Assembly (NCBI RefSeq): GCF_011612265.2
Contig: NZ_CP050134.2
Location: 2,728,001-2,792,000 of the forward strand
Length of the DNA: 64,000 nucleotides
Source: Corynebacterium matruchotii
GTDB lineage: Bacteria > Actinomycetota > Actinomycetes > Mycobacteriales > Mycobacteriaceae
Direction of reading: 5' to 3'
Below, piece by piece: positions 28,757 through 38,692 of this stretch. The translations under genes and the position numbers were made by a program. The notes under the pieces were generated by a model. The model ran no database searches, was not told where the DNA came from, and was given only the letters and a program-made list of their open reading frames with translations. Within the stretch, counting starts at the first letter, position 1. Every line of letters starts with the position of its first letter.

Positions 28757-29309
28757 TGTCGTGGGCAGTGCCGTTGGGCGGATCCTATAGCAGATTCCCT
28801 GCTCAGGAAGCATGTAGCATTGTGATATGGCCGTGTCAGCCTCCACATATACAAGGCATATCTGGCACATTTGGTACATCTGGGGCGTTCGGCATGTGGC
28901 AAATATGCGGTCGCGGTGGGCGCAGGGGATGGGGTTTGCGTGCGGGAGGGCGTCGTCAAGCAAGGAGGGAAGGAGGGGGAGGGCGGGTACCCCAATAAAC
29001 TTCCTGTTCAGAATGGGTTATGGGGGTGCTGCGGGGGTGTGGCGCGAATTGGGGAATGCCCTCGCACCGTGCTCGTATAAACCATGACTTATGGATGGCA
29101 TGTCATCGTGGGGGCAAGAAAAAGTAATAAATACCAGTATTATGCCTACCCCTAGGTGGGTCGCAGTGGGTGTTTCGAACAGCCACTATTAAACTTAGGC
29201 AGTAACTGCATAGCTTAAGAACTCACAGAATCGGAGTTGATATAGAAACATCCGGTTCGCGTTGCGTGCTTGACCACAAGCAGTTGCTTTGTCGAACAAG
29301 GAGAAATTC
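28757..29309. other. intergenic region upstream of the Pel-like locus
   Basis: About 550 bases with no supported gene. A purine-rich stretch lies near 28960-28985. The promoter of the pelG-like gene must be in the last 150 bases. I saw no match to a cyclic-di-GMP riboswitch core. Confidence 0.5.
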
Positions 29310-30677
29310 GTGTCCAGTAAGCGCCCCACAACCCGCAGCTTGCCGCTAATCGTGTATTTGGTCATTGCAGTGGCCGCATTGATCGGTACCGGCGCCGGGT
29401 GGGCTTGGTATGTCACCTACCCACCTGAGCGAATGGTGGCACTCATTGTCGGTATCGTTGCCGTTGTAGTGGTGGCGGCGGCGCTTTTAGCGAATCGGCG
29501 TGCCTGGCAGATCATCATGAATCTAGCCCCCACGGCCTTACTGCTTGCAATATTGCCCTTTGTGACCAAGCAACTTGGTGCGCAAACCACCATTGTGGTG
29601 CTTGTGGCCATCACCACGCCATGGTTGGTTGGTACCGCAATGCTGCCGGCGTTTCGGCCGGTGGCTAGGCTGTCCGGCACGGATAAACAGGCCAAGCAGG
29701 ATTTTGTTCGGGAATTCTGCCGCGGCTGGCTGCTCATGCTGGTCTTCACGCTCATCCCGGTGGGGATTTTTTCGCTTCTCCTTCTTATCTGTGGTTGGTC
29801 CGCCGGCAACGTTGGCCTCTATATTGCCGGCGTCATGAGTAATGTGTTTTTCCTGCATTGCCTCATACCCACCATGGAGATCCGCAAGGAAGCGGTCGTG
29901 GCCGGCTGGGTTGCCTACGGGGCGGTGTTCTTCTTCCTCCCCGGATTCTGGTACCTTGCCCCTCTCGCCGGCGCGGTGCTGCAAATCCCCTTCCTTGGGA
30001 AGGGCCTGCTTGGTTTATTCCGGGCTCCCGCCATGGATCTGCAAAGTATGCTGGCCAAGGCTGTGTATGGGGTGCTCATTGGTGGGGTGCTGTGGATGGA
30101 TAAATTCTTGGTTCTGGTGCTCACGCCGAACGAGGAAAACCTTTGGCTGGCATACACCGCCATTATTCCCGTCACGGTGACGCTCGCGGTGTGTAACGCC
30201 ACGAAGTTCCCGGACTTGCAGCACAGTTTTGACCAGCTAGTGGATGATGTGGCCCACCGGCCGTTGTCGCAATTGGGGAGCGATATTTCAAATTCTCGGG
30301 GGAACCTGGCCTATTTGGTGGCTAGCACTATTGCGGTCAGCACGTCTGCAAGTTTAGGCTCGTTGCTCATGGGTGGTGTTTTTGGCATTCAACATGGGTA
30401 CACCAGTTTGTTGCTGTTCTTGTTGCCGGCCACATTGGTGGCGGCATATGTCAGTATGGCGCAGTTAAGTCAGGTGCGGCGGCACGTGAACGCGGCGGTT
30501 GGTGCTGGCGGCTATTTGGTATTGGTGACGGTGGCGTTCGCATTCCTGTCACCATTGGTGGGTTTGGTTATGGCGTTGTTGGTTTCGTCGGTTGTGGCTA
30601 TGTTAGCGGCGGTCCGAGTGGAGCGCAGCGTGGTTGATGCACCATATGAACTCTTCTGGCAAAAGGCGGTGGCATGA
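29310..30677 (+). CDS. PelG-like polysaccharide exporter (MATE/MOP-type membrane protein)
   Basis: 455 residues, 12 or more membrane helices. The start is the GTG at 29310, 6 bases after AAGGAG; the open frame begins slightly earlier. The segment GVLIGGVLWMDKFLVLVL...LAYTAIIPVTVTLAV resembles the PelG core (WADKW...LAYLSIIP) and the protein is followed, with a 4-base overlap, by a PelF-like glycosyltransferase, the same pairing as in pelFG. In Pel systems PelG carries the polymer across the inner membrane with PelF, PelD and PelE. PelD, PelE and the outer-membrane parts are absent here, as expected for at least the last in this cell type. Polymer identity is unknown. Confidence 0.72.
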   Translation: MSSKRPTTRSLPLIVYLVIAVAALIGTGAGWAWYVTYPPERMVALIVGIVAVVVVAAALLANRRAWQIIMNLAPTALLLAILPFVTKQLGAQTTIVVLVAITTPWLVGTAMLPAFRPVARLSGTDKQAKQDFVREFCRGWLLMLVFTLIPVGIFSLLLLICGWSAGNVGLYIAGVMSNVFFLHCLIPTMEIRKEAVVAGWVAYGAVFFFLPGFWYLAPLAGAVLQIPFLGKGLLGLFRAPAMDLQSMLAKAVYGVLIGGVLWMDKFLVLVLTPNEENLWLAYTAIIPVTVTLAVCNATKFPDLQHSFDQLVDDVAHRPLSQLGSDISNSRGNLAYLVASTIAVSTSASLGSLLMGGVFGIQHGYTSLLLFLLPATLVAAYVSMAQLSQVRRHVNAAVGAGGYLVLVTVAFAFLSPLVGLVMALLVSSVVAMLAAVRVERSVVDAPYELFWQKAVA

Positions 30678-33600
30678 TGCCCAATAATGAAAACGATAAA
30701 GACACATCGAGCTTGCCGACGGACGTATCGCGGGATGCGTCAAAACTCAATCATCCCAAGCCGGCAAGCCGACCAACCACACCTAAATCGGCTATTAAAG
30801 GCAGTGGGCAGCTGCGGAAGGAACCCTTATTCCCCTCCCGCACCGACATGCCCACCCCTCCCAAGGTGGCCGATGAGCCGGAGAAGCCTCGCACTCCGCT
30901 GTTCCCATCGTGGCATTCGGAAAAGTCGGAAAAATCCGATCCCGAGCCGCCACGTACCCCCCTATTTCCGTCATGGCATAACGAGCGGCCCCCCACACGT
31001 CCCATGGAGACGGCCAAGCCATCCGAACCTTTGTTCCCGTCCCGATCATCGTCAACAAATCCGAATCGGCATTTGGCAAATGACTCTGACGTAGAGAAGC
31101 CCAAGACTCCGCTGTTCCCATCGTCAAATTCGAAACCACGATCATCTGGTGACGACCCCGACATCCCGGACAAGCCGCTGTTCCCGTCTACCGGCGGTTT
31201 TCGGCAGTCGAAGACCCAGTCGCACGATCCGATATCCATTTTCAGTGGGTTCACGATGATGGATAATCCCACACCGCCACCGGTACAGAAACCCAAGCCA
31301 CCGAAGCCGACGTCCCGACCGAAACCCGAAACGTCGAAGCAGGATCGACCCGCATCTATTTTCGATGATTTCAAGTTCATTAAGCCGAAGTCCGAACCGG
31401 ATTCCGAGCCGGAGCCTGCCCCAAAGGCTGAAGCTCCTCAGGTGCAGCCCGAGGCTCCCGTGGCGCCGAAGCCCCCCAAGGCGGCTGAGACTCCCACTGT
31501 GGCGGAGCCGGAGCCCACCGTGGACGTCACACCGGAACCCGAGCCGGCACCTGCAACACCCGAGCAATCGGCCCCACCGGTATCCAAGACCCCGGCGTCC
31601 CCACCGCAGGCGGCATCGACACCAATCGTGCCAACCGCACCATCTACGCCGGACGTTTCGGACGTGGACGTGCCTGATGCACCTGAAACATCGGATGCGC
31701 CGGACACGTTGGAAGTGTCCGATACATCGGATTCCGCAACCATCAAGCCGGAATTACCCAAACACGAGCAGGCATCATCCATGCTCGGCAGCTTTGATTT
31801 CGTCAAAGCCCCCGAACCGGAATCCCGGCCTACGGAACCTGACGAGTCACCAGTGCCAATTGTGTCGGCGGAACCGCCGGCGGCCGAAGCACCTGAGTCT
31901 GAAGCAACGGGAGTAACTGAAGCTGCCGAACCAACCGAGGCGGTGGAAGTGCCGGAAGACCCGGAAACCACCGGCATTGGGGAAGAACTGCCCACATCAA
32001 GCATATGGACTGATGGTTTCAGCTCACTGAAACCCATTACCCCCTTGCCGCCCACCATCACTAATTTCGATGATGACGATGACTTCGACTACACCCCACT
32101 CTTTAACGAGTTGGGGGCCCAAGTGGCGGCGTCGAAGGCCGAGTCGGCGGCGAAACCTGAACCCGAGCCGGAACCTGAACCCGAACCTGAGCCGGAAGAG
32201 CCGGAGGCATCCGACGAGTTGGGGGTCATAAAGCCGCTCATCATTGGACACCAGGCGGATCTGAAACCATCCACTAACCCGTTTTCCGCAATAGTGCGGC
32301 AACCCCTGGCGTCGCCGGAGCCCGAGCCCGAAGCCATACAGGACCCCACATTGGGGGTAGCAGGGGTCTCAGAATCAGTGACACAGGTAACACCAACTGT
32401 GCCAACCTCGCCAACTGCGTCGACTGTGCCGGAGGCACCGGAAGTTCCGGCAGCCCCAGAATCTTCGACGCCACCGGAGGCAGCGCCGGCGCCCGCCAGG
32501 ATCCCTACGGCTGTCACCACCCCCGCGCCCGCCGTCCCTGAGGCTCCGCCGGTAAAGCCGTCGAAGGCGCGGAAACCTGTGGACGTCGACAAGCTCAAAG
32601 CCGAATTGAGCGAGTGGGGCGCTTGGGCGTCCATGCCACAGCTGGGGTCAAAGAAACCGCAGGACAAGAAGAAATCCAAGGTGGGCGGGCCATCATTGGT
32701 GTACCGCTTTCCAGGCGACAGTCAGGTGTTACAGGAGGTCGATATTGCGGTTGTGATGGAATCCACATATCCGTTTACGGCGGGTGATACGGCGGTATCG
32801 GTGCAGAACATTATTCGGCACAATCCGGACCTCACATTCGGCGTTATCCACATCGCAGATAATTCGAACGCACCTGCGAAAAGCATGTTTGAGCTTCCCG
32901 CAAATGTGAAGTGGGTTGACGTGATTTATCTCGAATCGACGGAAGTCTCGGAAAAATTTTCCGGCCTAGTATCGTCACCGGTGACCGATGAGCAAGTCCG
33001 AGAAGTGCTTGACGCTATTGAATCATCGGTGACCGGCAACCATGAACCGATGCATGCGTTGTACGAGAACGCCATCAATCCGCAAACCCGCACATGGTCG
33101 GCGTGGGGCGCGCTTGGGCATCGGGAATTCATGAACGCCGCAATTAAAGCCGCAGGTAAAGCCGATGATATTAGCCTCAGTCAGCTCTTCGACCTCGCCT
33201 ATAATTTCTTCTTGCGGATCTATACGCTACTCGATCGGGTGCTGCCTACTGCGCGGGTGTATCACGCGCATTCCAGTGGCAATGCCGGCCTCGTGGCCGC
33301 GGCAGGTGCGGTGCAGAACAAGGGCAAATTCTTCCTCACCGAGCACAACCTGAATATTCGTGACTCCATTAACAAACTATTGAGCCGGGATCTCAACCGG
33401 CGGGTTACTAGTGAAGCACCACTAAAGCTAACCACAGATACGTTCGAACGCTTCTGGACCCAGTGGTGGCTCGAACTTGGGGCATTAAACTATGCAGAAG
33501 CAGAGTTGATTACTTACCTGTATCCGCAGGCTGTTACCGATGCCCAAGAGCTAGGCGGCGCCCAGGAGAAAGCGGAAGTTCTTCCTGACGGTATTGAGTG

Positions 33601-34294
33601 GGAAGACCTGGAGATTCCCCGCATTTGGCGGCAGCAGGCAGTGCCGAAGCTGGAGCGCAAAATCAGTTGGAAACTCGCAGTTGTGGGAGATTTCCAGCCG
33701 AGCAAGGGCATCATCGAGCTCATTGATGCGGTCAAATTGATGGTGGATGGTGGGAAAACCGATGTGCGCGTCGACCTGCTCAAGCCCGCCGACGGCAGCA
33801 CCACCGACGAACCGGAATATTATTCGCGTTGTGTTGCTCACATTAAGCAATTGTCGGTAGAAAACTATGTGCGGTTGCGTGATGTGAAAGACGCCCGCGA
33901 CGTGATGCACGAATACGATGCACTGGTAGTGCCCAGTTTCCAGGAGAGCCAACCCCATGCGGCACTCGTGGCCATGACCATGGGTGTGCCAATTATTGGC
34001 TCCAGTGTGGGCGGCATGAACGCTCTAGTCACCGAAGAATTATCGGATGCGCAGCATAAGAAGATTGGTGCAAGTGGGGAATTAGTTCCCCCCGGTGATT
34101 CAGCGGCTCTTGCTACACTTATGGCAAAGCTTACGCAAAGCCCAGAACTTTATCGTGCATGGCATGAAAATGCCCTCGCTCGCATCAAGGCTTTTTACCT
34201 TTTGCCACAGGTTATGCGTCGCTATAACGCGATCTATCGCAATCTTGGGGCAGGGAAACACAAAGTAATTGGTGGCATGGCGATGGTGCCGTGA
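30674..34294 (+). CDS. PelF-like glycosyltransferase with a ~670-residue disordered N-terminal extension
   Basis: 1206 residues. From about 675 on it is PelF-like: EVDIAVVMESTYPFTAGDTAVSVQNII...NPDLTFGVIHI (DUF3492), YHAHSSGNAGLVAAAG, KFFLTEHNLNIRDS, then a GT4 domain (KLAVVGDFQPSKGIIELIDAVK, ENYVRLRDVKDARDVMHEYDALVVPSFQESQP, MGVPIIGSSVGGMNALV). The donor-site EX7E motif is altered: ESQPHAALV has the first Glu but Val where the second should be. Residues 1-670 are Pro/Glu/Ala/Ser-rich and predicted disordered, with six copies of a PLFPS motif (about 50-175) and four looser SIFxxFxFxKP-like copies. ATGA overlap with the pelG-like gene shows coupling. No signal peptide; cytosolic. Confidence 0.78.
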   Translation: MMPNNENDKDTSSLPTDVSRDASKLNHPKPASRPTTPKSAIKGSGQLRKEPLFPSRTDMPTPPKVADEPEKPRTPLFPSWHSEKSEKSDPEPPRTPLFPSWHNERPPTRPMETAKPSEPLFPSRSSSTNPNRHLANDSDVEKPKTPLFPSSNSKPRSSGDDPDIPDKPLFPSTGGFRQSKTQSHDPISIFSGFTMMDNPTPPPVQKPKPPKPTSRPKPETSKQDRPASIFDDFKFIKPKSEPDSEPEPAPKAEAPQVQPEAPVAPKPPKAAETPTVAEPEPTVDVTPEPEPAPATPEQSAPPVSKTPASPPQAASTPIVPTAPSTPDVSDVDVPDAPETSDAPDTLEVSDTSDSATIKPELPKHEQASSMLGSFDFVKAPEPESRPTEPDESPVPIVSAEPPAAEAPESEATGVTEAAEPTEAVEVPEDPETTGIGEELPTSSIWTDGFSSLKPITPLPPTITNFDDDDDFDYTPLFNELGAQVAASKAESAAKPEPEPEPEPEPEPEEPEASDELGVIKPLIIGHQADLKPSTNPFSAIVRQPLASPEPEPEAIQDPTLGVAGVSESVTQVTPTVPTSPTASTVPEAPEVPAAPESSTPPEAAPAPARIPTAVTTPAPAVPEAPPVKPSKARKPVDVDKLKAELSEWGAWASMPQLGSKKPQDKKKSKVGGPSLVYRFPGDSQVLQEVDIAVVMESTYPFTAGDTAVSVQNIIRHNPDLTFGVIHIADNSNAPAKSMFELPANVKWVDVIYLESTEVSEKFSGLVSSPVTDEQVREVLDAIESSVTGNHEPMHALYENAINPQTRTWSAWGALGHREFMNAAIKAAGKADDISLSQLFDLAYNFFLRIYTLLDRVLPTARVYHAHSSGNAGLVAAAGAVQNKGKFFLTEHNLNIRDSINKLLSRDLNRRVTSEAPLKLTTDTFERFWTQWWLELGALNYAEAELITYLYPQAVTDAQELGGAQEKAEVLPDGIEWEDLEIPRIWRQQAVPKLERKISWKLAVVGDFQPSKGIIELIDAVKLMVDGGKTDVRVDLLKPADGSTTDEPEYYSRCVAHIKQLSVENYVRLRDVKDARDVMHEYDALVVPSFQESQPHAALVAMTMGVPIIGSSVGGMNALVTEELSDAQHKKIGASGELVPPGDSAALATLMAKLTQSPELYRAWHENALARIKAFYLLPQVMRRYNAIYRNLGAGKHKVIGGMAMVP

Positions 34295-34472
34295 TGATGC
34301 TGCGGTTGTACATGGTGCCGCGGAAACGTTATTGATTGTGCAATGGCTTTGTTGAAAACAATGCTGGGGCACAATCATGACGGAATTCTGATGTATCGTG
34401 TGCTGTTCGTGGCGGTTCTGGTGGCTTATGGCAGTGAGCGTATAACCACATTCGTACCAGCTACTAGAGGAG

Positions 34473-35732
34473 GTGGCTGACATCTCTACGCCTGAAGATT
34501 CACCCATTAATTCCACATCAGAAGACCCGTTCGAAGTCGCATCTACTGAGGCAGACGCTGCGCCTGCTGATGCCGCATCAGCCGAGGTTGGGGGCACCGA
34601 ATCGGTGAACTCCGCCGAGGCTCCCGAAGCCGCTGCGGCCCCCAAGGTCAACCTTGCTGAAGCCATTGATGCTGTGCCGTTCCCCGAGTTCAGCCGTGCC
34701 GCATCGGCGACCGGCGAGTCAGAGACAACCCCGGCGGAATCCGGGGAACCATTAAAACCGCATCCCCGGCTTTCCTGGGTTCGGCATGGGCATCCGATAT
34801 CGTCGTGGCAGTTGAAAAAGGCCGCAGGCAGGTACCATGTTGCGATTCTGAACCCGTGGGAGCTTCGCGCCGCCCACAATCTTAAAAAGCACAACCCGCA
34901 CATGAAGGTGCTGGCCTATAAGAATCTCAGCTCGGTGCCCACCGCCGCGGCCGAAGAAAAAGGCCCGATTTACACCTCCGGCATACATCCAGTCATGGCC
35001 CAGAACCTGGGCACGAGCGCCCGGCTGACCCGGCGCGTTTCGCACAAGGGTCGTGACCACCAGCGGGTGTGGGATCTCACCTACCAGCAGGCTTGGTTGG
35101 GTGGTGTTGCCGCGGAGATGGTCGATAGCCCGTTCGACGGGGTGGTGGTTGATTCTGATCTTGATGAAAGGTTTTTCCGCCACGAATTGGACAGAGAACA
35201 AATGTATGAGGGCATAGAAAAGCTGTTCAATCGGGCTGGTGACCGGTTGACTTCCATGGGGAAGATAGTTGTGCCGAATTTCCCGGCTCGGGATGGTAAT
35301 TGGCGGGGTCAGGGCCGCTTCGGTGGTGTGTTCGAATCCAATTGGTTGGGTTGGGGCGGCGCCGGCGATGGGTGGTTGAGCGCCGATGAGTGCGTGGAGC
35401 AGGCCCGTCGTTTGAATGAGGCCGAGGGGCAGATTATTCTCCGGGCCCCAGGCGCGAACCGTAACTATATTCGCCATTTGGGGTTGGCGTTGGCGGCGGC
35501 GTGGGTGTTTTTCCCGCAGCGTGAGGTATCGGTTGCGGCGACGGGCGCCGATGATTTCAATGGTGTGCCGTTGGTTCCCGAGGTTGATCTTGGTGATCCC
35601 ACCTCGGATGTGATTCGTGACGGGGATTTGTTCCGCCGCGAGTTTACCGGTGGTGTCGCCAGGATAAATTTGAGTGAAACCACATCTATTGATGGGTTGC
35701 GTCCGCATTCCGGCAGCGTGGAGGCTTCGTAG
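34473..35732 (+). CDS. GHL15-like putative glycoside hydrolase
   Basis: 419 residues without a signal peptide. The first 95 are acidic, Ala/Ser/Glu-rich and probably disordered, like the N-terminus of the preceding protein. Then follows a TIM-barrel-like domain: [85 protein letters not shown] and [25 protein letters not shown]. This fits the putative hydrolase group GHL15/spherulin-4-like; Asp residues in VVVDSDLD are candidate catalytic residues. The annotated GTG (34473) lies inside the AGAGGAGG ribosome binding site; ATC at 34482 is 8 bases after it and may be the real start. Probably part of the Pel-like locus (178-base gap). Confidence 0.7.
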   Translation: MADISTPEDSPINSTSEDPFEVASTEADAAPADAASAEVGGTESVNSAEAPEAAAAPKVNLAEAIDAVPFPEFSRAASATGESETTPAESGEPLKPHPRLSWVRHGHPISSWQLKKAAGRYHVAILNPWELRAAHNLKKHNPHMKVLAYKNLSSVPTAAAEEKGPIYTSGIHPVMAQNLGTSARLTRRVSHKGRDHQRVWDLTYQQAWLGGVAAEMVDSPFDGVVVDSDLDERFFRHELDREQMYEGIEKLFNRAGDRLTSMGKIVVPNFPARDGNWRGQGRFGGVFESNWLGWGGAGDGWLSADECVEQARRLNEAEGQIILRAPGANRNYIRHLGLALAAAWVFFPQREVSVAATGADDFNGVPLVPEVDLGDPTSDVIRDGDLFRREFTGGVARINLSETTSIDGLRPHSGSVEAS

Positions 35733-35767
35733 TGAGCCTGTTGGTGCTTGCCGCCTAGGCGCGTGTT

Positions 35768-35803
35768 ACCTCCCCGGACTTTTTGGGTTCGGGGAGGTTT
35801 TTG
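35768..35803 (+). terminator. rho-independent terminator
   Basis: ACCTCCCCG (35768-35776) pairs with CGGGGAGGT (35790-35798), followed by TTTTT. Ends the Pel-like locus. Confidence 0.88.
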
Positions 35804-35847
35804 TGGGTTTTGGGGTGCCGTGTTGTTGGCTACTAGGCTGGGAAGGC

Positions 35848-36780
35848 ATGAGCCTTGGCAAGATTCTCCTGTTTTATAAGTTCACCCCTATTGCGGATCC
35901 GCAGGCGATGCGGTTGTGGCAGCGTGACCTGTGTGAGCTGCTTGGTCTTACCGGCCGGATTTTGATTTCGGAGCATGGTATTAACGGCACCTTGGGGGGT
36001 GACATGGAGGATTGTAAGCGGTATGTGCGGAAGTTTCGGGAGTATCCGGGGTTTAAGGACACGGAGTTTAAGTGGTCGGCTGGTGGGGCCGATGATTTTC
36101 CGAAGTTGTCGGTGAAGGTTCGGGATGAGATTGTGGCGTTTGGGGCGCCGCAGGAGCTGCGGGTGGATGAGCATGGTGTTGTTGGTGGGGGCGTGCATTT
36201 GAAGCCGGAGGAGGTGAACCAGTTGGTTGCGGATCGCGGCGATGATGTGGTGTTTTTTGATGGGCGGAATGCGATGGAGGCCCAGATCGGTAAGTTTAAG
36301 AATGCGGTGGTGCCGGATGTGCGGACGACGCATGATTTTATTCGGGAGTTGGAGTCCGGCAAATATGATTGGATGAAGGATCGGCCGGTGGTGTCGTATT
36401 GCACTGGGGGGATTCGGTGCGAGATTTTGTCGGCGCTGATGAAAAATCGTGGGTTTACCGAGGTGTATCAGATTGATGGGGGGATTGTGCGCTATGGGGA
36501 GAAGTATGGGAACCATGGTTTGTGGGAGGGGTCGTTGTATGTGTTTGACAAGCGCATGCATATGGAGTTTGGGTTAGGCACGAAGGACCCGGGGTTTGTG
36601 CAGTTGGGGCATTGTAAGTGCGGTAAGCCGACTAATAAGTTTGAGCATTGTGTGAATGAGGATAATTGTCGGGATTTGGTGCTGATGTGTGAAGATTGTT
36701 ACGCGAACCCGGCGACGCGGCATTGTGGTCGGGAGGAGTGCGCCGAAGTTGCTGCTCAGGTGGCTGCTGTGGCGGGTTAG
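35848..36780 (+). CDS. trhO: tRNA uridine(34) hydroxylase (rhodanese family)
   Basis: Catalyses oxygen-dependent 5-hydroxylation of U34 in tRNAs (YceA/TrhO family). 310 residues from [14 protein letters not shown]. An N-terminal acylphosphatase-like part ([12 protein letters not shown]) precedes the rhodanese domain with the active-site loop CTGGIRCE (Cys185). The C-terminal Cys-rich region ([24 protein letters not shown]) is typical of the family. The frame is open to 35674, but those residues overlap the previous gene and the terminator; GGAAGG just before ATG 35848 supports the shorter start. Confidence 0.93.
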   Translation: MSLGKILLFYKFTPIADPQAMRLWQRDLCELLGLTGRILISEHGINGTLGGDMEDCKRYVRKFREYPGFKDTEFKWSAGGADDFPKLSVKVRDEIVAFGAPQELRVDEHGVVGGGVHLKPEEVNQLVADRGDDVVFFDGRNAMEAQIGKFKNAVVPDVRTTHDFIRELESGKYDWMKDRPVVSYCTGGIRCEILSALMKNRGFTEVYQIDGGIVRYGEKYGNHGLWEGSLYVFDKRMHMEFGLGTKDPGFVQLGHCKCGKPTNKFEHCVNEDNCRDLVLMCEDCYANPATRHCGREECAEVAAQVAAVAG

Positions 36781-36835
36781 TGTTTGGTGAGGTATTGACC
36801 ACCTTCGTCCCATGGGGTGGGGTTTTGATGGAAAA

Positions 36836-37579
36836 ATGTCAACCATGGCATCAAAACTTTTAGCGCATGGCGCGCATGTGACTAGCGTCGATAATAAGCT
36901 TGGCGAATTATTGTGGTTGAGCCCGGTTGCGAAACTTGATGGGCCGGGGGCGATTCGTGGCGGTGTGCCGATTATTGGGCCGTGGTTTGCGGCGCTCACC
37001 GGCCAGGAGCCGAAGCATGGGTGGGCCCGGGTGTCGCAGTGGCAGCTTATCGACGACGCTACCGCACGGATCACGAAGGATGGTCTGGAACTTCAGGTGG
37101 TTGTGGTGAATCATGCGACTGGGTTCACCATGACGTATAGTGCCCGGAATGTGGGTGATGAGCCTAGGAAGATCCAGTTGGCGTTTCACCCGTATTTCCG
37201 GGTTGCCGATGTGGAGAAGGTGACGGTGTCTGGGGTGGATGGCGCCGATGTGTATGACGCGGTCACGAAGACGCACGTGACCCAGCAGGGGGATTTGACG
37301 TTTACGGCTGGTGAGTATGATCGCATTACCCGGGGTGGGGATTATGAGTATGTGATTTCCGACCCGGGGTTACGGCGTCGCATTATTGTGAGTTCGTCGG
37401 CGGCGGATAGTGTGGTGGTGTGGAACCCGGGCGAGAACACTATTGCCGATATTGGTGACGAGTGGCGGCATTTTGTGTGTGTGGAGCCGGCACTGTTGGG
37501 TGAGGATTATCAGGGGGTGGTAGTTGAGCCCGGGGGGAATCGTACGATTTCGTTGACGGTGCAGGCGGAAGCGTTTTAG
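36836..37579 (+). CDS. D-hexose-6-phosphate mutarotase (aldose 1-epimerase family)
   Basis: Interconverts alpha and beta anomers of hexose-6-phosphates. About 247 residues. Family features: ELLWLSPVAK, AIRGGVPIIGPWFAAL, KHGWARVSQWQL with the catalytic His, KIQLAFHPYFRVADVEKVTVSG with the second His, and VVWNPGENTIADIGDEWRHFVCVEPAL with the catalytic Glu. The start is uncertain: candidates at 36812, 36836 and 36845, none with a strong ribosome binding site; I choose the one that fits family length. Its stop overlaps that of the convergent dehydrogenase gene by 4 bases. Confidence 0.87.
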   Translation: MSTMASKLLAHGAHVTSVDNKLGELLWLSPVAKLDGPGAIRGGVPIIGPWFAALTGQEPKHGWARVSQWQLIDDATARITKDGLELQVVVVNHATGFTMTYSARNVGDEPRKIQLAFHPYFRVADVEKVTVSGVDGADVYDAVTKTHVTQQGDLTFTAGEYDRITRGGDYEYVISDPGLRRRIIVSSSAADSVVVWNPGENTIADIGDEWRHFVCVEPALLGEDYQGVVVEPGGNRTISLTVQAEAF

Positions 37580-38625
37580 GGGGTGAGCATGGCCTTGAGG
37601 GCGGTGCGGGAGTCCATTGCCTGGTAGGCGTCGGCTACTTGTTCGAGCGGCAGGGTGAGGTCGAAGACCTTGCCCGGGTTGATTTTGCCGGAGAGCACGT
37701 CGGCGATCCCTGCTTCGAGGTAGTTGCGGACTGGTGCGGGGCCGCCGGCCAGGCGGGCGTTTTTGCCGAAGAGGGAGCCGAATCCGATGGGTGCTTCTTC
37801 GTATTGGGGAACCCCAACCCGGGAGATGATGCCGCCGGGGCGGACCACGCCTACCGCTTGGTCGTAGGCGGGCATGTGGCCTACGGCTTCGAGTACCACG
37901 TGAGAGCCGTAGCCGCCGGTGAGGTCCATGACTTGGGCGATGCCGGCTTCGCCACGTTCGGCCACCACGTCGGTGGCCCCGAATTCGCGGCCCAGGTCGG
38001 TGCGGTCTTTGTGCCGGCCCATGAGGATGATGCGTTCGGCGCCGAGGGATTTGGCGGCGAGTACCGCGGAGAGGCCGACGGCGCCGTCGCCGATGACGGT
38101 GACGATTTTGCCGGGTGTGACTTCGCCCATGTGGGCGGCGTGGTAGCCGGTGAGGTAGACGTCGGAAAGCGTGAGCAGGGAGGCGAGCAGTTCGTCGTTG
38201 GCGGTGTCGGGGTTGATGCCGGGGACTTTCACCATGGAGCCGTCGGCGAGGGGGATGCGGGCGTATTGGGCCTGGAGTCCGCCGGGGTCGGGTTGGCCGT
38301 AGAAGCCGCCGTGGATGCAGGAGGTTTGCATGCCTTCTTGGCAGTAGACGCAGGTGTTGTCTTGGTAGGCGAAGGGGACGATGACGAAGTCGCCGGGGTG
38401 GACGGTGGTGACGTCGCTGCCTACTTCTTCCACGACAGCAATGAGTTCGTGACCCATGGGGTTGCCGGCATCGTTGCGGGGCATGTTGTGGTAGGGGTGC
38501 AGGTCGGAGCCGCACACGCAGGCGCGGACCGTGCGCACGATGGCGTCGGTGGGGTGTTTGATGGTGGGTTCGGGAACGTCGGCGATGCGCACATCACCGG
38601 CACCGAACATGAGTGTGGCTTTCAT
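37576..38625 (-). CDS. zinc-dependent alcohol dehydrogenase (MDR family)
   Basis: 349 residues from MKATLMFGAGDVRI. The catalytic zinc site is Cys38 in CVCGSDLHPYH and His59-Glu60 in MGHE; the cofactor fold shows VIGDGAVGLSAVLAAKSLGAERIILMG, with a Gly/Arg following strand that suits NADP or NAD. The structural zinc loop has only three of the usual four cysteines (92, 95, 103), as in some formaldehyde/alcohol dehydrogenase subfamilies. Substrate cannot be told. AAAGG precedes ATG 38625; the frame is open to 38667 but without signal. Confidence 0.9.
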   Translation of the reverse strand: MKATLMFGAGDVRIADVPEPTIKHPTDAIVRTVRACVCGSDLHPYHNMPRNDAGNPMGHELIAVVEEVGSDVTTVHPGDFVIVPFAYQDNTCVYCQEGMQTSCIHGGFYGQPDPGGLQAQYARIPLADGSMVKVPGINPDTANDELLASLLTLSDVYLTGYHAAHMGEVTPGKIVTVIGDGAVGLSAVLAAKSLGAERIILMGRHKDRTDLGREFGATDVVAERGEAGIAQVMDLTGGYGSHVVLEAVGHMPAYDQAVGVVRPGGIISRVGVPQYEEAPIGFGSLFGKNARLAGGPAPVRNYLEAGIADVLSGKINPGKVFDLTLPLEQVADAYQAMDSRTALKAMLTP

Positions 38626-38692
38626 TGGTGGACCTTTCATTGATAAGAAAGCACACCATGCTACCACAAGCCAATAATGTAGGTTTCACCTA

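Noticed and set aside
28757..29309. Cyclic-di-GMP riboswitch upstream of the Pel-like locus
   Set aside because: No GEMM-type core motif was found by eye.
37639..38643. 334-codon plus-strand frame antisense to the alcohol dehydrogenase
   Set aside because: Val/Gly/His-rich shadow; the minus strand encodes a clear dehydrogenase.
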